Notes: generated by a model not told the origin, from the sequence alone. Shown: positions 19,234 through 29,005, counted from the stretch's first letter. The stretch is DNA of 64,000 nt from Methylobacterium adhaesivum (GCF_022179065.1 NZ_BPQD01000002.1:1-64000); one strand, 5' to 3'. Translations and numbers: made by a program.

Positions 19234-20637
19234 TCATGCAGGACCGCCCTGCATCGCGCGCTCCAGCACCGAGAAGATGCGCGGATCGGCGCAATGGGCC
19301 ACGTTAAAGCGGAGGTACGGCGTGCCGGCGCCCGAAGTGCTGAAGGCCGCGCCCGGCGCCAGCACGACGCCCTGGGCGAGGGCCCGGCGGGCGATCTCGG
19401 CCGAATCGAGACCGTCGGGCAGGCGCGCCCACAGGAACAGGCCGCCGCGCGGCTCGGTCCAGAGCGTCAGACCGCAGGCTTCGAGGCGCCGGGCCGCGAG
19501 GCCCCGGTCGCGGGCGAGCTTTTCGCGAATCTCCGCGAGGTGCCGGCGGTAGGTCCCGTCGGTGATGAGGCGGTGCATGAGGGTGGCGGCGAAGTGGCCG
19601 TTGCCCAGACTCATGGCGAGCTTGAGATCGACCAGGGGCTCGATCCAGTCCGGCCGCACGGCGAGGAAGCCGCAGCGCACGGAGGCCGACAGGGTCTTCG
19701 AGAAGCTGCCGACCTGGATCACCCGTTGCAGCCCGTCGAAGCCGGCCAGACGCGGAGCCGGCTCCGATTCGAGATCGCCGAAGATGTCGTCCTCGATGAT
19801 GAGAGTGTCGTGCGCCTCGGCGAGGCGCAGCACCCGGTGGACCGTGGCCGGGGCGAGGGTCGCCCCCGTCGGATTGTGGAGGGCCGAGTTGGCGAGATAG
19901 AACCGGGGGCGTTGCGCCGCGAAGGCCGCCTCCAGGGCCGCCAGATCCGGCCCCGTGGGCGTGAACGGCACGCCGACCACGTTCACCCGGTGGGCGCGCA
20001 GGAGCGCGTGGTAGTTGAAGTAGCAGGGGTCGTCGAGCACCACCGTGTCGCCGGGCGACAGGAGGAAACGGCACAGGAGATCGACGGCCTGCGTCGCCGA
20101 ATCGATGAGGAGGATCTGGTCAGCCTGCGCCACCACACCCTTCTCCTCCATGCGCCGGGCGATCTGGCCGCGCAGGGGCGCGAACCCCAGGGGCTGGTCA
20201 TAGCAGACGAGGCTGCGGGTCCCCTCGCGGGAGAGGTGGCGCAGGCCCCGACGGATGGCGTCGTCCGGCATCCACGACGAGGGCAGCCACCCCGAGCCGG
20301 GTTTGAGCAGATCCGGACCGGACTGCATGGATTGACGGGTGATCCACAGGGGGTCGACGGCCCGGTCGAGTTCCGGACCGACGGCCTTGAGGCAGAGCGG
20401 GCGGGTCTTGCCGGCGACGTAGAAGCCCGATCCCCGGCGCGCCACGATGGCGCCCTCGGCGCCGAGGCGGTCATACGCCTCCACCACCGTCGATTTTGAA
20501 ACGCCCATGGCCTCGGCGAAGCTGCGCACGGAGGGCAGCCGGGCGCCGGGCACGAGCTTTCGGCTCGCGATGCGCTGGGTGATGGCTTGCGTCACCGTCT
20601 CCACCAGCGTCGGGGCGGCGGGTGCACGGGCCGTCAT
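19234..20637 (-). CDS. MocR-type regulator: GntR winged helix fused to aminotransferase
   Basis: 467 residues from the ATG at 20637; sequence farther upstream overlaps the divergent gene. The N-terminal GntR winged helix ([31 protein letters not shown], about residues 20-75) is followed by a full class-I aminotransferase domain with the PLP lysine in [17 protein letters not shown]. These proteins usually sense PLP or amino compounds and regulate a neighbouring or divergent gene. Here the divergent partner is a DUF1127 gene with 117 bp between the starts. No pdxST genes are adjacent, so a PdxR role is not supported. Confidence 0.88.
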   Translation of the reverse strand: MTARAPAAPTLVETVTQAITQRIASRKLVPGARLPSVRSFAEAMGVSKSTVVEAYDRLGAEGAIVARRGSGFYVAGKTRPLCLKAVGPELDRAVDPLWITRQSMQSGPDLLKPGSGWLPSSWMPDDAIRRGLRHLSREGTRSLVCYDQPLGFAPLRGQIARRMEEKGVVAQADQILLIDSATQAVDLLCRFLLSPGDTVVLDDPCYFNYHALLRAHRVNVVGVPFTPTGPDLAALEAAFAAQRPRFYLANSALHNPTGATLAPATVHRVLRLAEAHDTLIIEDDIFGDLESEPAPRLAGFDGLQRVIQVGSFSKTLSASVRCGFLAVRPDWIEPLVDLKLAMSLGNGHFAATLMHRLITDGTYRRHLAEIREKLARDRGLAARRLEACGLTLWTEPRGGLFLWARLPDGLDSAEIARRALAQGVVLAPGAAFSTSGAGTPYLRFNVAHCADPRIFSVLERAMQGGPA

Positions 20638-20754
20638 CGGTCGGCTTGCCACATCTGTACGGCCCTTTCGTCCGGACAATTCGACGAATGTGTACGGCAC
20701 TGTCCCTGTCGTGGCCAGTCCATCGGCCCGATGGTCGCGCCACCCAACAGGAGC

Positions 20755-21057
20755 ATGGCCATGACCGGCACGACGATTTCGACGATGGGCGCGACCCTGC
20801 CAACCCGACCATCCCTCTTTCGGCGGGCATGCGGCCGCGCCGCCGCGCTTCTGGCCGGGATCGCGGCCGGCCTCTCGCGCCAGGCCCTCAATGTGCGCGT
20901 CCTGCGCCAACTCGGGGCCATGTCCGAGCGCGAGCTGAAGGATATCGGCCTCGCGCGCCAGGACGTGTGGGATGCCGCCGCCCTCCCCCACGACGGTGAC
21001 GCCACGACCCTGCTCCTCGCCCGGCGGGCCGAGCGCAAGGCCGCCCGGCGCGGATAA
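20755..21057 (+). CDS. DUF1127 domain-containing protein
   Basis: 100 residues, with GGAG at 20749-20752 before the ATG. The C-terminal half carries the DUF1127 pattern, LRQLGAMSERELKDIGLARQDV, in a basic protein. The N-terminal part has a hydrophobic stretch (ACGRAAALLAGIAAGL). Small DUF1127 proteins in alphaproteobacteria act as arginine-rich RNA-binding or phosphate/stress-linked regulators; the role here is unknown. It diverges from the MocR gene, a likely regulator. Confidence 0.8.
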   Translation: MAMTGTTISTMGATLPTRPSLFRRACGRAAALLAGIAAGLSRQALNVRVLRQLGAMSERELKDIGLARQDVWDAAALPHDGDATTLLLARRAERKAARRG

Positions 21058-21166
21058 CCGCCCGGCGCCGGGATGAAACGTCGCAGTCGCACGTGCCGAT
21101 TCGCACCGGCGCGGCGCGCGATGGCCAATCGGTTGCGACGCCCGAATGGCGATCCGGGGGGAGCTG

Positions 21167-21258
21167 GTTTAAGGGTCGTTCACGAAACACCCGGCGCATT
21201 CCGCCACCCAAGGCGGGGATCGGTGGTGTGCGGACGTTCCGTGCGGCACGGTGATCGA
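21167..21258 (+). repeat. Family I palindromic element, degenerate copy D
   Basis: The left part (TTTAAGGGTC, then TTCACGAAACACCCG) matches arm 2 of copy B at about 18 of 26 positions. The right part (reverse complement ACCGTGCC, then CACGGAACGTCCG) resembles arm 1. Arm spacing and total length (~90 bp) equal those of the good copies. It lies in the 273-bp gap between DUF1127 and the antiporter gene and does not overlap a stop codon of a called gene. Confidence 0.4.
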
Positions 21259-21330
21259 TGCCGGGCCCGACACCCGCGACCGTTTCGATCCCTGCGACCG
21301 GAACCGGTCCCTCTCCCGCCAAGGACCCGC

Positions 21331-23220
21331 ATGGCGAGCGCCGCGACCCACGTCAGCTTCCTGCCGCCCGTGCTGACGTTCCTGTCGGCGGCGGTGATCG
21401 GCGTGCCGATCTTCCGGTTGATCGGCCAGAGCGCGGTGCTGGGCTACCTCGTGGCCGGCGTGGTCATCGGCCCGTTCGGCTTCTCCCTCATCGCCGAACC
21501 CGAAACGGCGGCCAGTGTCGCCGAACTCGGCGTGGTGCTGCTGCTGTTCATCGTCGGCCTCGAACTGCAGGTCTCCCGCCTCGTCTCTATGCGGCGCGAC
21601 ATCTTCGGGCTCGGGACGGCGCAGCTCCTCGTCTGCACGGCGGTGCTCGCCGGCATCGGATTCCTGCTCGGCCTGAAGCCCTCTGCCGCCTTCGTCATCG
21701 GCATCGCGCTGGCCCTCTCGGCCACCGCCGTCGCCCTGCAGCTCCTCGAGGAGCGCGGCGATCTCGGCACACCCTATGGTGGGCGCGCCTTTGCGGTGCT
21801 GCTGTTCCAGGACATCTCCGTGGTGGCGATCCTCGCCCTGATGCCGCTCCTCGCCTCCACGGGCGTCGGCAGCGGCGATGGTTGGCTCCTGTCCGCCCTG
21901 CAATCGACCGGCACCGTGGGAGCCGCCATCCTCGCCGTGGTGCTGGTAGGGCGCTACGGCCTCAATCCGTTCTTCGGCCTGCTCGCCGCCAGCGGCGCCC
22001 GCGAGGTGATGACGGCCGCAGCCCTCCTCGTAGTGCTCGGCACCGCCATGCTGATGGAGCATGTCGGCCTCTCCATGGCCATGGGGGCGTTCCTCGCCGG
22101 CGTGCTGCTGGCCGAATCGAACTTCCGCCACCAGCTCGAAGCCGATATCGAGCCGTTCCGCGGCATGCTGCTCGGCCTGTTCTTCATGAGTGTCGGCATG
22201 TCCATCGACGGCGGCCTGCTGAAGGCCGAGTGGCCATGGCTGCTCGGCGCCACCGCCGGGGCGATCCTCATCAAGGTCGCCCTCGTCGCCGGCCTGTTCC
22301 GCCTGTTCGGCTCGCCCTGGCTCGACGCCGTGCGCGGCGGCGCCATCCTGGCGCCGGCCGGTGAATTCGCCTTCGTGCTCCTGCCCGTGGGGGGCGAACT
22401 CGGCCTCATCGACGGGCCGAGCGGGCGGTTCGCCATCGCGCTTGCGGCGCTGACCATGCTGGTCGGCCCCGTGGCGGCCAAGGCCCTCGACAGTGCGCTG
22501 GCCCGCCGCCGCGCCGAGCCCGACCTCGCCCTCGATCCGGTGGAGACCACGGAGGCCCGCGTCCTCGTCATCGGGTTCGGCCGCTTCGGCCAGATCCTCA
22601 CCCAGGTGCTGCTCGCCGAGGGCATCGGCGTCACGGTCATCGACAAGGACGTGGAGCAGATCCGCTCCGCCTCGCGCTTCGGTTTCCGCATCTTCTACGG
22701 CGACGGCACCCGTCTCGACGTGCTGCGCGCCGCCGGCATCGGCCGGGCCGAGCTGCTTTGCGTTTGCGTCGACGAGCCGGAGGCGGCCCTCAAGATCGTC
22801 GACATCGTGCACGAGGAATTCGCCACCGTGCGGACCTACGTGCGGGCCTACGACCGCATGCACGCCGTGGAACTCATGAACCGCGACGTCGATTTCCAGC
22901 TGCGCGAGACCGTGGATTCCGCCCTCGCCTTCGGCCGGGCCACCCTGGAGGGCCTCGGCGTCGCGCCGGACGCGGCGGCGGCCGTGGCGGAGGACGTGCG
23001 CAAACGCGACGTCGCCCGCCTCGTCCTGCAGCAGGCGGGCGCCCTGCCGGACGCGGCGAACTGGATGCGCGGGATCTCGCAGATCAAGCCCGAACCCCTC
23101 ACCGAACCACGCCGCCCGTCACGCGCGCTGAACGCCGAGACCCGCGACATCATCGGCACCCGGGCCCGCGAGGCCGCCACCCATACCCTCGAAGCCCGGG
23201 ACCTTCCCGCCGATGCGTGA
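21331..23220 (+). CDS. Kef-type monovalent cation:proton antiporter with TrkA-N domain
   Basis: 629 residues from the ATG at 21331. About 12 membrane helices form a CPA2 domain, with AELGVVLLLFIVGLEL and LALSATAVALQLLEERG as conserved stretches and FQDISVVAILALMPL after them. A cytoplasmic RCK/TrkA-N domain follows (ARVLVIGFGRFGQILTQVL, about residues 408-420), a NAD(H)-type Rossmann site. It probably exchanges K+ or Na+ for H+, gated by nucleotide or glutathione adducts. Its stop overlaps the MATE gene start by 8 bp. Confidence 0.9.
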   Translation: MASAATHVSFLPPVLTFLSAAVIGVPIFRLIGQSAVLGYLVAGVVIGPFGFSLIAEPETAASVAELGVVLLLFIVGLELQVSRLVSMRRDIFGLGTAQLLVCTAVLAGIGFLLGLKPSAAFVIGIALALSATAVALQLLEERGDLGTPYGGRAFAVLLFQDISVVAILALMPLLASTGVGSGDGWLLSALQSTGTVGAAILAVVLVGRYGLNPFFGLLAASGAREVMTAAALLVVLGTAMLMEHVGLSMAMGAFLAGVLLAESNFRHQLEADIEPFRGMLLGLFFMSVGMSIDGGLLKAEWPWLLGATAGAILIKVALVAGLFRLFGSPWLDAVRGGAILAPAGEFAFVLLPVGGELGLIDGPSGRFAIALAALTMLVGPVAAKALDSALARRRAEPDLALDPVETTEARVLVIGFGRFGQILTQVLLAEGIGVTVIDKDVEQIRSASRFGFRIFYGDGTRLDVLRAAGIGRAELLCVCVDEPEAALKIVDIVHEEFATVRTYVRAYDRMHAVELMNRDVDFQLRETVDSALAFGRATLEGLGVAPDAAAAVAEDVRKRDVARLVLQQAGALPDAANWMRGISQIKPEPLTEPRRPSRALNAETRDIIGTRAREAATHTLEARDLPADA

Positions 23221-24643
23221 CCTCACTCCGGCGGCGGCCCGCTTCGTCAGCGGGTCGATCCTGCGCCATGTCGTGGTGATGAGCGCCACCGGCTCCATCG
23301 GCCTCATGGCGCTGTTCGTCGTCGATCTGCTGTCGCTCCTCTACGTGTCGAAGCTCGGCGACCCGACCCTGACGGCGGCGGTGGGCTTCGCCACCATCGT
23401 GCAATTCTTCGCCATCGCCATCAACATCGGCCTCATGATCGCCGCCGGAGCCCTGGTCTCGCGGGCCATCGGGGCGGGCGACGAGGCCGGAGCCCGGCGG
23501 CTCGCCACCTCCGGCACCATCCACGGTCTGATCGTCTCGGCCGTCCTCGTCGTCGCAATGCTGCCGTTCCTGCCGGCATTCCTCGGGGCCATCGGCGCCG
23601 ATGCCGAGACCCTGCCGGTGGCGACGCGCTTCCTCTGGATCACCCTGCCGTCGAACCTGCTCATGGGGCCCGGCATGATGTTCTCCGGGCTGCTGCGCGC
23701 CGTGGGTGCGGCCCGGCAGGCCATGCTGGTGACCCTCGCGGGCGCCCTCGTCACCGCCGGCCTCGATCCGCTCCTCATCTTTGGGGCCGGCCTCGGGGTG
23801 GACGGGGCAGCCATCACCACCTGCGTCGCCCGCGCCACCTTCGCCCTCGTCGGCCTGTGGGGCGTGCGCCGGTTCCGGATGCTGGCCCGGCCACGTGTGG
23901 CCGACATCGTCGCCGATGCGCCGATCGTGTTCCGCATCGCCCTGCCGGCGGTGCTGACGAACCTCGCCCCCTCCGTCGCCAGCGCCTTCATCGCGCACGC
24001 GCTGGCGAAGTTCGGCGCCGTCGCTATCGCGGGCAACGTCGTCATCGACCGGCTGACGCCCGTGGCGTTCGGCGGCCTGTTCGCCATGTCGGGCTCCATC
24101 GGCCCGATCCTCGGGCAGAACTGGGGCGCGGGCCGGTTCGACCGCATGCGCGGCGTCCTACGCGACGGCGCCCTGGTGACGGCGGTCTACGTCGTGGTGG
24201 TGTGGATCGCCCTGACCCTCGCCCGCGAACCGCTGACGCGGCTGTTCGAACTGCAGGGGGTGGCCGCCGAGCTGTTCGGCTTCTTCTGCCTCGTCAGCGG
24301 CGGGGTGTGGTTCTTCACCGGGCTGCTGTTCCTCTCGAACGCCTCGTTCAACAACCTCGGCTTCCCGTTCTACTCGACGCTGCTGAACTGGGGCCGGGCC
24401 ACCCTCGGCACCGTTCCGCCGGCCCTCCTGGGGGCCTATCTCTACGGCCCGAAGGGCGTCATCGCGGGCGTCGGCGTCGGCTCGGTGATCTTCGGGCTCG
24501 CCGGCATCGTCCTCGCTTTCCGCACGGTCGCCACCCTGGAGGCCCGAGCCCAACTCCGCTCCGAAGCGGTACCGGACGCCGTGGCAGCGACGACGGACGC
24601 GTCCCTCGCCGCCGGGCCGGCGCAGACCGGCGTCCTCGTCTGA
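23213..24643 (+). CDS. MATE family efflux transporter
   Basis: 476 residues, start overlapping the antiporter stop by 8 bp, so the two are translationally coupled. Twelve predicted helices in two six-helix halves; FATIVQFFAIAINIGLMIAAGALVSRAIGAG and FGGLFAMSGSIGPILGQNWGAG are the paired MATE repeats. It exports drugs or metabolites driven by H+ or Na+. Coupling with a cation/proton antiporter suggests joint ion-gradient use, which is inference. The C-terminus is an Ala-rich hydrophilic tail. Confidence 0.9.
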   Translation: MRDLTPAAARFVSGSILRHVVVMSATGSIGLMALFVVDLLSLLYVSKLGDPTLTAAVGFATIVQFFAIAINIGLMIAAGALVSRAIGAGDEAGARRLATSGTIHGLIVSAVLVVAMLPFLPAFLGAIGADAETLPVATRFLWITLPSNLLMGPGMMFSGLLRAVGAARQAMLVTLAGALVTAGLDPLLIFGAGLGVDGAAITTCVARATFALVGLWGVRRFRMLARPRVADIVADAPIVFRIALPAVLTNLAPSVASAFIAHALAKFGAVAIAGNVVIDRLTPVAFGGLFAMSGSIGPILGQNWGAGRFDRMRGVLRDGALVTAVYVVVVWIALTLAREPLTRLFELQGVAAELFGFFCLVSGGVWFFTGLLFLSNASFNNLGFPFYSTLLNWGRATLGTVPPALLGAYLYGPKGVIAGVGVGSVIFGLAGIVLAFRTVATLEARAQLRSEAVPDAVAATTDASLAAGPAQTGVLV

Positions 24644-24776
24644 GATCTTTCGACCGGCCTTGTGGAAAACCGACGCAGGCGAAGGGGGGATCGGCAACAA
24701 ATCCCTTCGGCCGACGTTCAGATTGCAATCTCCGGCACCGTACGGAGCCAGCATTTCATCCCCTGAGGGTTCGACC

Positions 24777-24953
24777 ATGATCGCCGATCAGATCTCCCCG
24801 AAATCCGCCGAGAAGACCCACCTCGACATCTACGACACCCACGCGCGTACGAGCTTCGCCGCCCGCCTTGGCGTGTCCGAGGATCGCCTGCGCAAGGCGG
24901 TCCACATCGTCGGCTCGCGCATCTCGACCCTGACGAGCTATTTTCACAAGTAG
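24777..24953 (+). CDS. DUF3606-like small protein
   Basis: 58 residues. The pattern HLDIYDTHARTSFAARLGVSEDRLRKAVHIVGSRISTL matches the DUF3606 layout (a D-x-Y region, then a helix with LGVSxxxLRxAV). The function is unknown; relatives are small, stress-linked and often plasmid- or accessory-borne. It ends 30 bp before a strong terminator and is separate from the upstream MATE gene by 133 bp. Confidence 0.6.
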   Translation: MIADQISPKSAEKTHLDIYDTHARTSFAARLGVSEDRLRKAVHIVGSRISTLTSYFHK

Positions 24954-24983
24954 GCGACCGCGTGGGGCCAGCCGTCTGATCGA

Positions 24984-25017
24984 GGGGATGCCGGATGCCG
25001 GCATCCCTTTTTTTGTG
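24984..25017 (+). terminator. Intrinsic terminator after the DUF3606-like gene
   Basis: Perfect 10-bp stem GGGATGCCGG/CCGGCATCCC with a 3-nt loop and a following run of seven T residues. Confidence 0.9.
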
Positions 25018-25181
25018 CAGGGCAGCCGACCTTGCCCGGCTGCGAGCGGACAGGCTGCGACAGACCGAGGCCTCACCCGCCGGGATCCTTGTCTTTTCGC
25101 GGGCTGTTGTCGCAAAACCAGCGACTGCTTCCGCGAAACCTGCTCAGGTCGGGCTGGAACGCCTGCCGCATACGGACCGCC

Positions 25182-25922
25182 ATGACCGATACCACGCCCA
25201 TCACCGCCGCCATCCTCGTCATCGGCGACGAGATCCTGTCGGGGCGGACCAAGGACAGGAACATCGGAACCATCGCCGATTACTGCACGGCGGTGGGGAT
25301 CGACCTGCGCGAGGTGCGGATCGTCCCCGACGAGCAGGACCGGATCGTCGCCGCCGTGAACGCCCTCAGGGCGGAGAACACCTACCTCTTCACCACCGGC
25401 GGCATCGGGCCGACCCACGACGACATCACCGCCGACAGCGTGGCGGCCGCCTTCGGCGTCTCCATCGACGTGGATCCGCGCGCCAAGGCGATGCTGCTGG
25501 AGCGGCACAAGCCCGAGGACTTGAACGAGGCCCGCCTGCGCATGGCACGCATCCCGGCGGGTGCCGACCTCATCGCCAACCCGATCTCGAAGGCGCCGGG
25601 CTTTCGCCTCGGCAACGTCTTCGTCATGGCCGGGGTGCCGGCGATCATGCAGGCGATGCTCGATTCCATCGGTCCCACCCTGGAAACCGGCGCCCGCGTC
25701 CTCTCTCATACCGTCGAGGCCGGCAATCTGCCCGAAGGCACGTATGCGGGAGATCTTGCAGACTTGGCGAAAGCCCATCCGGGCGTGTCCATCGGCTCCT
25801 ATCCGTCGATGACCCAGACAGGTTTCGCCAACCGGATCGTGGTGCGGGGCAAGGACCCGCAGGCCCTCGACGCGGCCAGAGCCGACATCGAGGCGTTGGT
25901 CACGCGTCTGCGCGGTGCTTGA
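25182..25922 (+). CDS. CinA-like competence/damage-inducible protein, molybdopterin-binding domain
   Basis: 246 residues from the ATG at 25182. ILVIGDEILSGRTKDRNI and FTTGGIGPTHDDITADSVAAAFG are the MoCF/MoaB-like fold motifs of CinA. Only this domain is present; the C-terminal amidase domain of full CinA is absent, which is usual for the shorter alphaproteobacterial members. In others this domain acts as an ADP-ribose or FAD pyrophosphatase-like enzyme. It is a single gene with a convergent small gene 6 bp downstream. Confidence 0.88.
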   Translation: MTDTTPITAAILVIGDEILSGRTKDRNIGTIADYCTAVGIDLREVRIVPDEQDRIVAAVNALRAENTYLFTTGGIGPTHDDITADSVAAAFGVSIDVDPRAKAMLLERHKPEDLNEARLRMARIPAGADLIANPISKAPGFRLGNVFVMAGVPAIMQAMLDSIGPTLETGARVLSHTVEAGNLPEGTYAGDLADLAKAHPGVSIGSYPSMTQTGFANRIVVRGKDPQALDAARADIEALVTRLRGA

Positions 25923-25928
25923 AGCTCC

Positions 25929-26108
25929 TCAGGCCCGAAGCGCGGGCTTGGCCTTCACCGCCGCCGCCATGGCTTTGAGGTGACGGTTCAGGGCGGCGAT
26001 CTCGTTCAGCGCGATGGTCTTGTGGCCGTCCTTCACCGCGCGCTCGATATCGCTGACCTGCTCGGCCACGATGCGCTTCAGTTCGGCGGCGAGTTTATCC
26101 CGTGTCAT
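25929..26108 (-). CDS. Small helical hypothetical protein
   Basis: 59 residues from the ATG at 26108, preceded by GGAG (minus strand), which decides against the longer 26147 start. The whole protein is amphipathic helix (MTRDKLAAELKRIVAEQVSDIERAVKDG, then a Lys/Ala-rich end). No family recognised. Convergent with the CinA-like gene. Confidence 0.6.
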   Translation of the reverse strand: MTRDKLAAELKRIVAEQVSDIERAVKDGHKTIALNEIAALNRHLKAMAAAVKAKPALRA

Positions 26109-26300
26109 CGTCGCTCCTGTCACGGCTCGGGGGTTCACCCGGCTCATAACGCGGCGAGCTTAACCGGCCGTTGTCATCCGCCGCTACGGTGGCGGCGCAA
26201 CAATCCCGGGAGGTGTTGCCCGGGGGGCATAGGTGAAGGCGGCATCCGAACGTTAGGTTCTAGGAAGACGTCCAGCCCTTCTCTCCGAGAACCCGATCCC

Positions 26301-27185
26301 ATGTTCGCCAAGCTCCTCCTGGCCGGCGCCGCAGCAATCGTTGCCGTGTCGAGCGCCTCCGCCGCCGATCTGCCGCGCCGCGCCGCGCCGCCGCCGGTCT
26401 TCACCGCCGTGCCGGTCTTTTCCTGGACCGGCTTCTACATCGGCACCCACACCTCCTACGCCTTCAGCGACCGTCAGACGATCCGCACCACGGGCAACAA
26501 CAACGGTACGGGCGGCATCACGAACACGCAGCTCAACGTCGCCCAGGGTCGTCGTCCCGGCACCTTCCGGTCCGAGCAGGACGGCATCGGCAACGTCGGC
26601 GGCGGCTTCGGCTACAACTACCAGTTCACGCCGGGCTCGGGCTTCGTCGTCGGCATCAACACCGACCTGACCTGGACCGCCATCAGCAAGAGCTACGCTT
26701 ATTTCGGCCCGGTCATCCCCGGCGTGAACACCGCGCCCGATCCGAGCAACCTCCGTCAGCGCCTCGACTACCTCGGCACCGTCCAGGGCCGCCTCGGCTA
26801 CGCCTTCGATCGCGTCCTCGTGTACGGCACCGGCGGTTTCGCCTACGGAAACGTCAACTACCGCGCCGCCTTCCTCAATCCGGCCGGTACGCTGGCCTAT
26901 GCCGGCAAGTTCGACGACATCGAGACGGGCTACGTCTACGGCGGCGGCATCGAGTGGGCGATCCCCACCGACAACTTCCTCAACCGCTTCAACTTCATCG
27001 GCAGCCTTCTCGGCTCCAGCGGCCTGACCCTCAAGGCCGAGTACCTGCGCTACGACCTCGGCAGCCGCAACGTGCTTGTGAACACCACCGGCCTCACCGC
27101 CGCCACGGGTTCCTACACCTCGCGCTTCAACACCGAGGGCAGCATCATCAAGGCTGGCTTCAACTACAAGTTCGGCAGCCTGTAA
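26301..27185 (+). CDS. Outer membrane beta-barrel protein, Omp25/Omp31 (porin family) type
   Basis: 294 residues. The signal peptide ends at SSASAADLPRRAAPPP, the typical Rhizobiales Omp25/31 junction. FSWTGFYIGTHTSYAF begins the barrel, NVGGGFGYNYQF and RLGYAFDRVLVYGTGGFAYG are internal strands, and the protein ends ...IIKAGFNYKFGSL, a C-terminal strand close to the usual aromatic end. It is an abundant 8-stranded surface protein of the outer membrane. It is monocistronic, closed by two hairpins. Confidence 0.93.
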   Translation: MFAKLLLAGAAAIVAVSSASAADLPRRAAPPPVFTAVPVFSWTGFYIGTHTSYAFSDRQTIRTTGNNNGTGGITNTQLNVAQGRRPGTFRSEQDGIGNVGGGFGYNYQFTPGSGFVVGINTDLTWTAISKSYAYFGPVIPGVNTAPDPSNLRQRLDYLGTVQGRLGYAFDRVLVYGTGGFAYGNVNYRAAFLNPAGTLAYAGKFDDIETGYVYGGGIEWAIPTDNFLNRFNFIGSLLGSSGLTLKAEYLRYDLGSRNVLVNTTGLTAATGSYTSRFNTEGSIIKAGFNYKFGSL

Positions 27186-27197
27186 GACGGGTGCCAC

Positions 27198-27275
27198 GGC
27201 GGCCCCGAAAGGGCCGCCGAAAGGTCGCTCCATACAAAAAGGCCCCGCTTTCGCGAGCGGGGCCTTCTTCGTTTC
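27198..27275. terminator. Twin hairpins: terminator between porin and GlcG-like gene
   Basis: GGCGGCCC/GGGCCGCC (27198-27218) and, inside flanking AAAAA/TTCTTCGTTT, GGCCCCGCT/AGCGGGGCC (27241-27264). The second can terminate on both strands and separates convergent genes. Confidence 0.85.
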
Positions 27276-27292
27276 AGGGATGGCGGAACGAA

Positions 27293-27727
27293 TCAGGTCC
27301 GCCAGGGGTGAGCCGGCAGCTCCGTCGCGCCGATGACGCTGGCTCCGGCGAGGGCCACGGCGTGGTCGTCCTCCACCGTCGAGCCGCTGACGCCGATGGC
27401 GCCGGACATCTCGCCATCCTTGTCCACGATGGGAATGCCGCCCGGAAAGGTGATGAGCCCGTCGTTCGAGTGCTCGATGCCGTAGAGCGGCCCGCCGGGC
27501 TGCGACAGCTGGCCGATCTGCCCCGTGGTCATGCCGAAGAACACCGAGGTCTTGGCCTTCTTCTGCGCGATGTCGATGGAGCCGACCCAGGCGCCGTCCA
27601 TCCGATAGAAGGCCTTCAGGTTTCCTCCGGAATCCACCACGGCGATGCACATCTGCGTCTTGAGCTCGACGGCCTTGGCGCGGGCGGCCTCGATGGCCTT
27701 GTGGGCGTCTTCGATGGTCACGTGCAT
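27293..27727 (-). CDS. GlcG/HbpS-family heme-binding-like protein
   Basis: 144 residues. The family core is [37 protein letters not shown] and [22 protein letters not shown]. Members form octamers; HbpS of Streptomyces binds heme, GlcG belongs to glycolate-utilisation loci, and others are unexplored. It lies downstream of mclA on the same strand but beyond a strong hairpin (27843-27868), so it is probably outside the serine-cycle operon. A glyoxylate/glycolate link is only suggested by location. Confidence 0.85.
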   Translation of the reverse strand: MHVTIEDAHKAIEAARAKAVELKTQMCIAVVDSGGNLKAFYRMDGAWVGSIDIAQKKAKTSVFFGMTTGQIGQLSQPGGPLYGIEHSNDGLITFPGGIPIVDKDGEMSGAIGVSGSTVEDDHAVALAGASVIGATELPAHPWRT

Positions 27728-27842
27728 GGGGTTCTCTCCGTTCGGTGCCGAATCGCCCGGCCCCTCCCTGGAACGGGAAAGGCGCCGCCCCGCCTCGACG
27801 TCGAAGCGTGACGGGCGACGATGCGATAAACTTAACGCGAGA

Positions 27843-27868
27843 ACGGCCGCCCTGTTCGGGGCGGCCGT
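27843..27868 (-). terminator. Terminator of the mtkA-mtkB-ppc-mclA operon
   Basis: Perfect 10-bp stem ACGGCCGCCC/GGGCGGCCGT with a 6-nt loop, about 29 bp after the mclA stop. On the minus strand it is followed by TCTCGCGTTAAGTTT. Confidence 0.7.
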
Positions 27869-27896
27869 CCAATCCTGATCGAGTCGATGGGAAGAC

Positions 27897-28871
27897 TTAC
27901 TTCGCGCCCATGGCGTTGGCCTTCTCGATCAGCGCCTCGGCCATGCGGATCGAGGCGATGTCGATGAGGCGGCCATCGAGGGAAACGGCACCGCGGCCGG
28001 CCTTGGCGGCCTCTTCCATGGCGACGAGGATGCGGCGGGCCTTGGTGACCTCGGCCTCGGACGGCGTGAACACGTCGTTGGCGAGGTCGATCTGCGACGG
28101 GTGGATCGCCCACTTGCCTTCGAAGCCGAGCGCGGCGCAGCGCTTGGCCGCCGAGATGTAGCCGTCCGGATCGGAGAAGTCGCCGAACGGGCCGTCGATG
28201 GGGCGCAGGCCGTAGGCGCGGCAGGCGACGAGCATGCGGTTCTGGGCGAAGAGCCACGGGTCCTGCCAATGGGTCTGACGGTTGCCGGCCTCGTCCTTGT
28301 CGGTGAGCACCGAGAAGTCGGGGTTGACGCCGCCGATCACCTGGGCGCGGGCGCGGGTCGAGGCGGCGTAATCGGCCACACCGAACGACATGGCCTCGAG
28401 ACGCGGCGAGGACTGGGCGATGGCCTCGACGTTGGCCATTCCGAGGGCCGTCTCGATGAGCACCTCGAAGCCGATCTTCTTCTCGCGCTTCTTCGCCTGC
28501 TCGATCTGGGTGGTGAGCACGTCGATGGCGTAGACGTCGGCCGCGACGCCGACCTTGGGGATCAGAATCATGTCGAGGCGCGGGCAGGCCTCAACGATGT
28601 CGACGACATCGCGGTACATGTAGTGGGTGTCGAGACCGTTGATGCGGATCATCATGGTCTTGGTGCCCCAGTCGATCTCGTTGAGCGCCTGGATGATGTT
28701 CTTGCGGGCCTGTTCCTTGTCGTCGGGGGCGACGGCATCCTCGAGGTCGAGGAAGATCACGTCGGCCTTCGAAGAGGCCGACTTCTCCATGAACGTCGGG
28801 TTGGAGCCGGGAACGGCGAGCTCGGAGCGGTGGAGGCGGGGCGTCGCCTGCTGGACGAGGGTGAAGCTCAT
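27897..28871 (-). CDS. mclA: L-malyl-CoA/beta-methylmalyl-CoA lyase
   Basis: 324 residues, as in M. extorquens Mcl1. [40 protein letters not shown] and [20 protein letters not shown] mark the citrate-lyase beta/HpcH fold with its Mg-binding Glu and Asp. It cleaves malyl-CoA to glyoxylate and acetyl-CoA in the serine cycle and also serves the ethylmalonyl-CoA pathway. GAGGAAA precedes the ATG. It is last in its operon, after ppc. Confidence 0.97.
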   Translation of the reverse strand: MSFTLVQQATPRLHRSELAVPGSNPTFMEKSASSKADVIFLDLEDAVAPDDKEQARKNIIQALNEIDWGTKTMMIRINGLDTHYMYRDVVDIVEACPRLDMILIPKVGVAADVYAIDVLTTQIEQAKKREKKIGFEVLIETALGMANVEAIAQSSPRLEAMSFGVADYAASTRARAQVIGGVNPDFSVLTDKDEAGNRQTHWQDPWLFAQNRMLVACRAYGLRPIDGPFGDFSDPDGYISAAKRCAALGFEGKWAIHPSQIDLANDVFTPSEAEVTKARRILVAMEEAAKAGRGAVSLDGRLIDIASIRMAEALIEKANAMGAK

Positions 28872-28964
28872 GGGTGTTTCCTCTTCTGGGTTAGGGTGTT
28901 GCGGCCGTTGATGATGCGCCCGAAGGCCCAGGCATCACACGGGTTGTGTGGCGCCTCCGCGCCG

Positions 28965-28989
28965 TCCGGGCGGCGTCGCCGCCGCCCGG
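28965..28989 (-). terminator. Hairpin in the ppc-mclA spacer
   Basis: CCGGGCGGCG/CGCCGCCCGG stem with a very short loop and no T-run. Likely an intercistronic mRNA structure separating ppc from mclA rather than a true terminator. Confidence 0.4.
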
Positions 28990-29005
28990 TATCCCGACAG
29001 AACCT

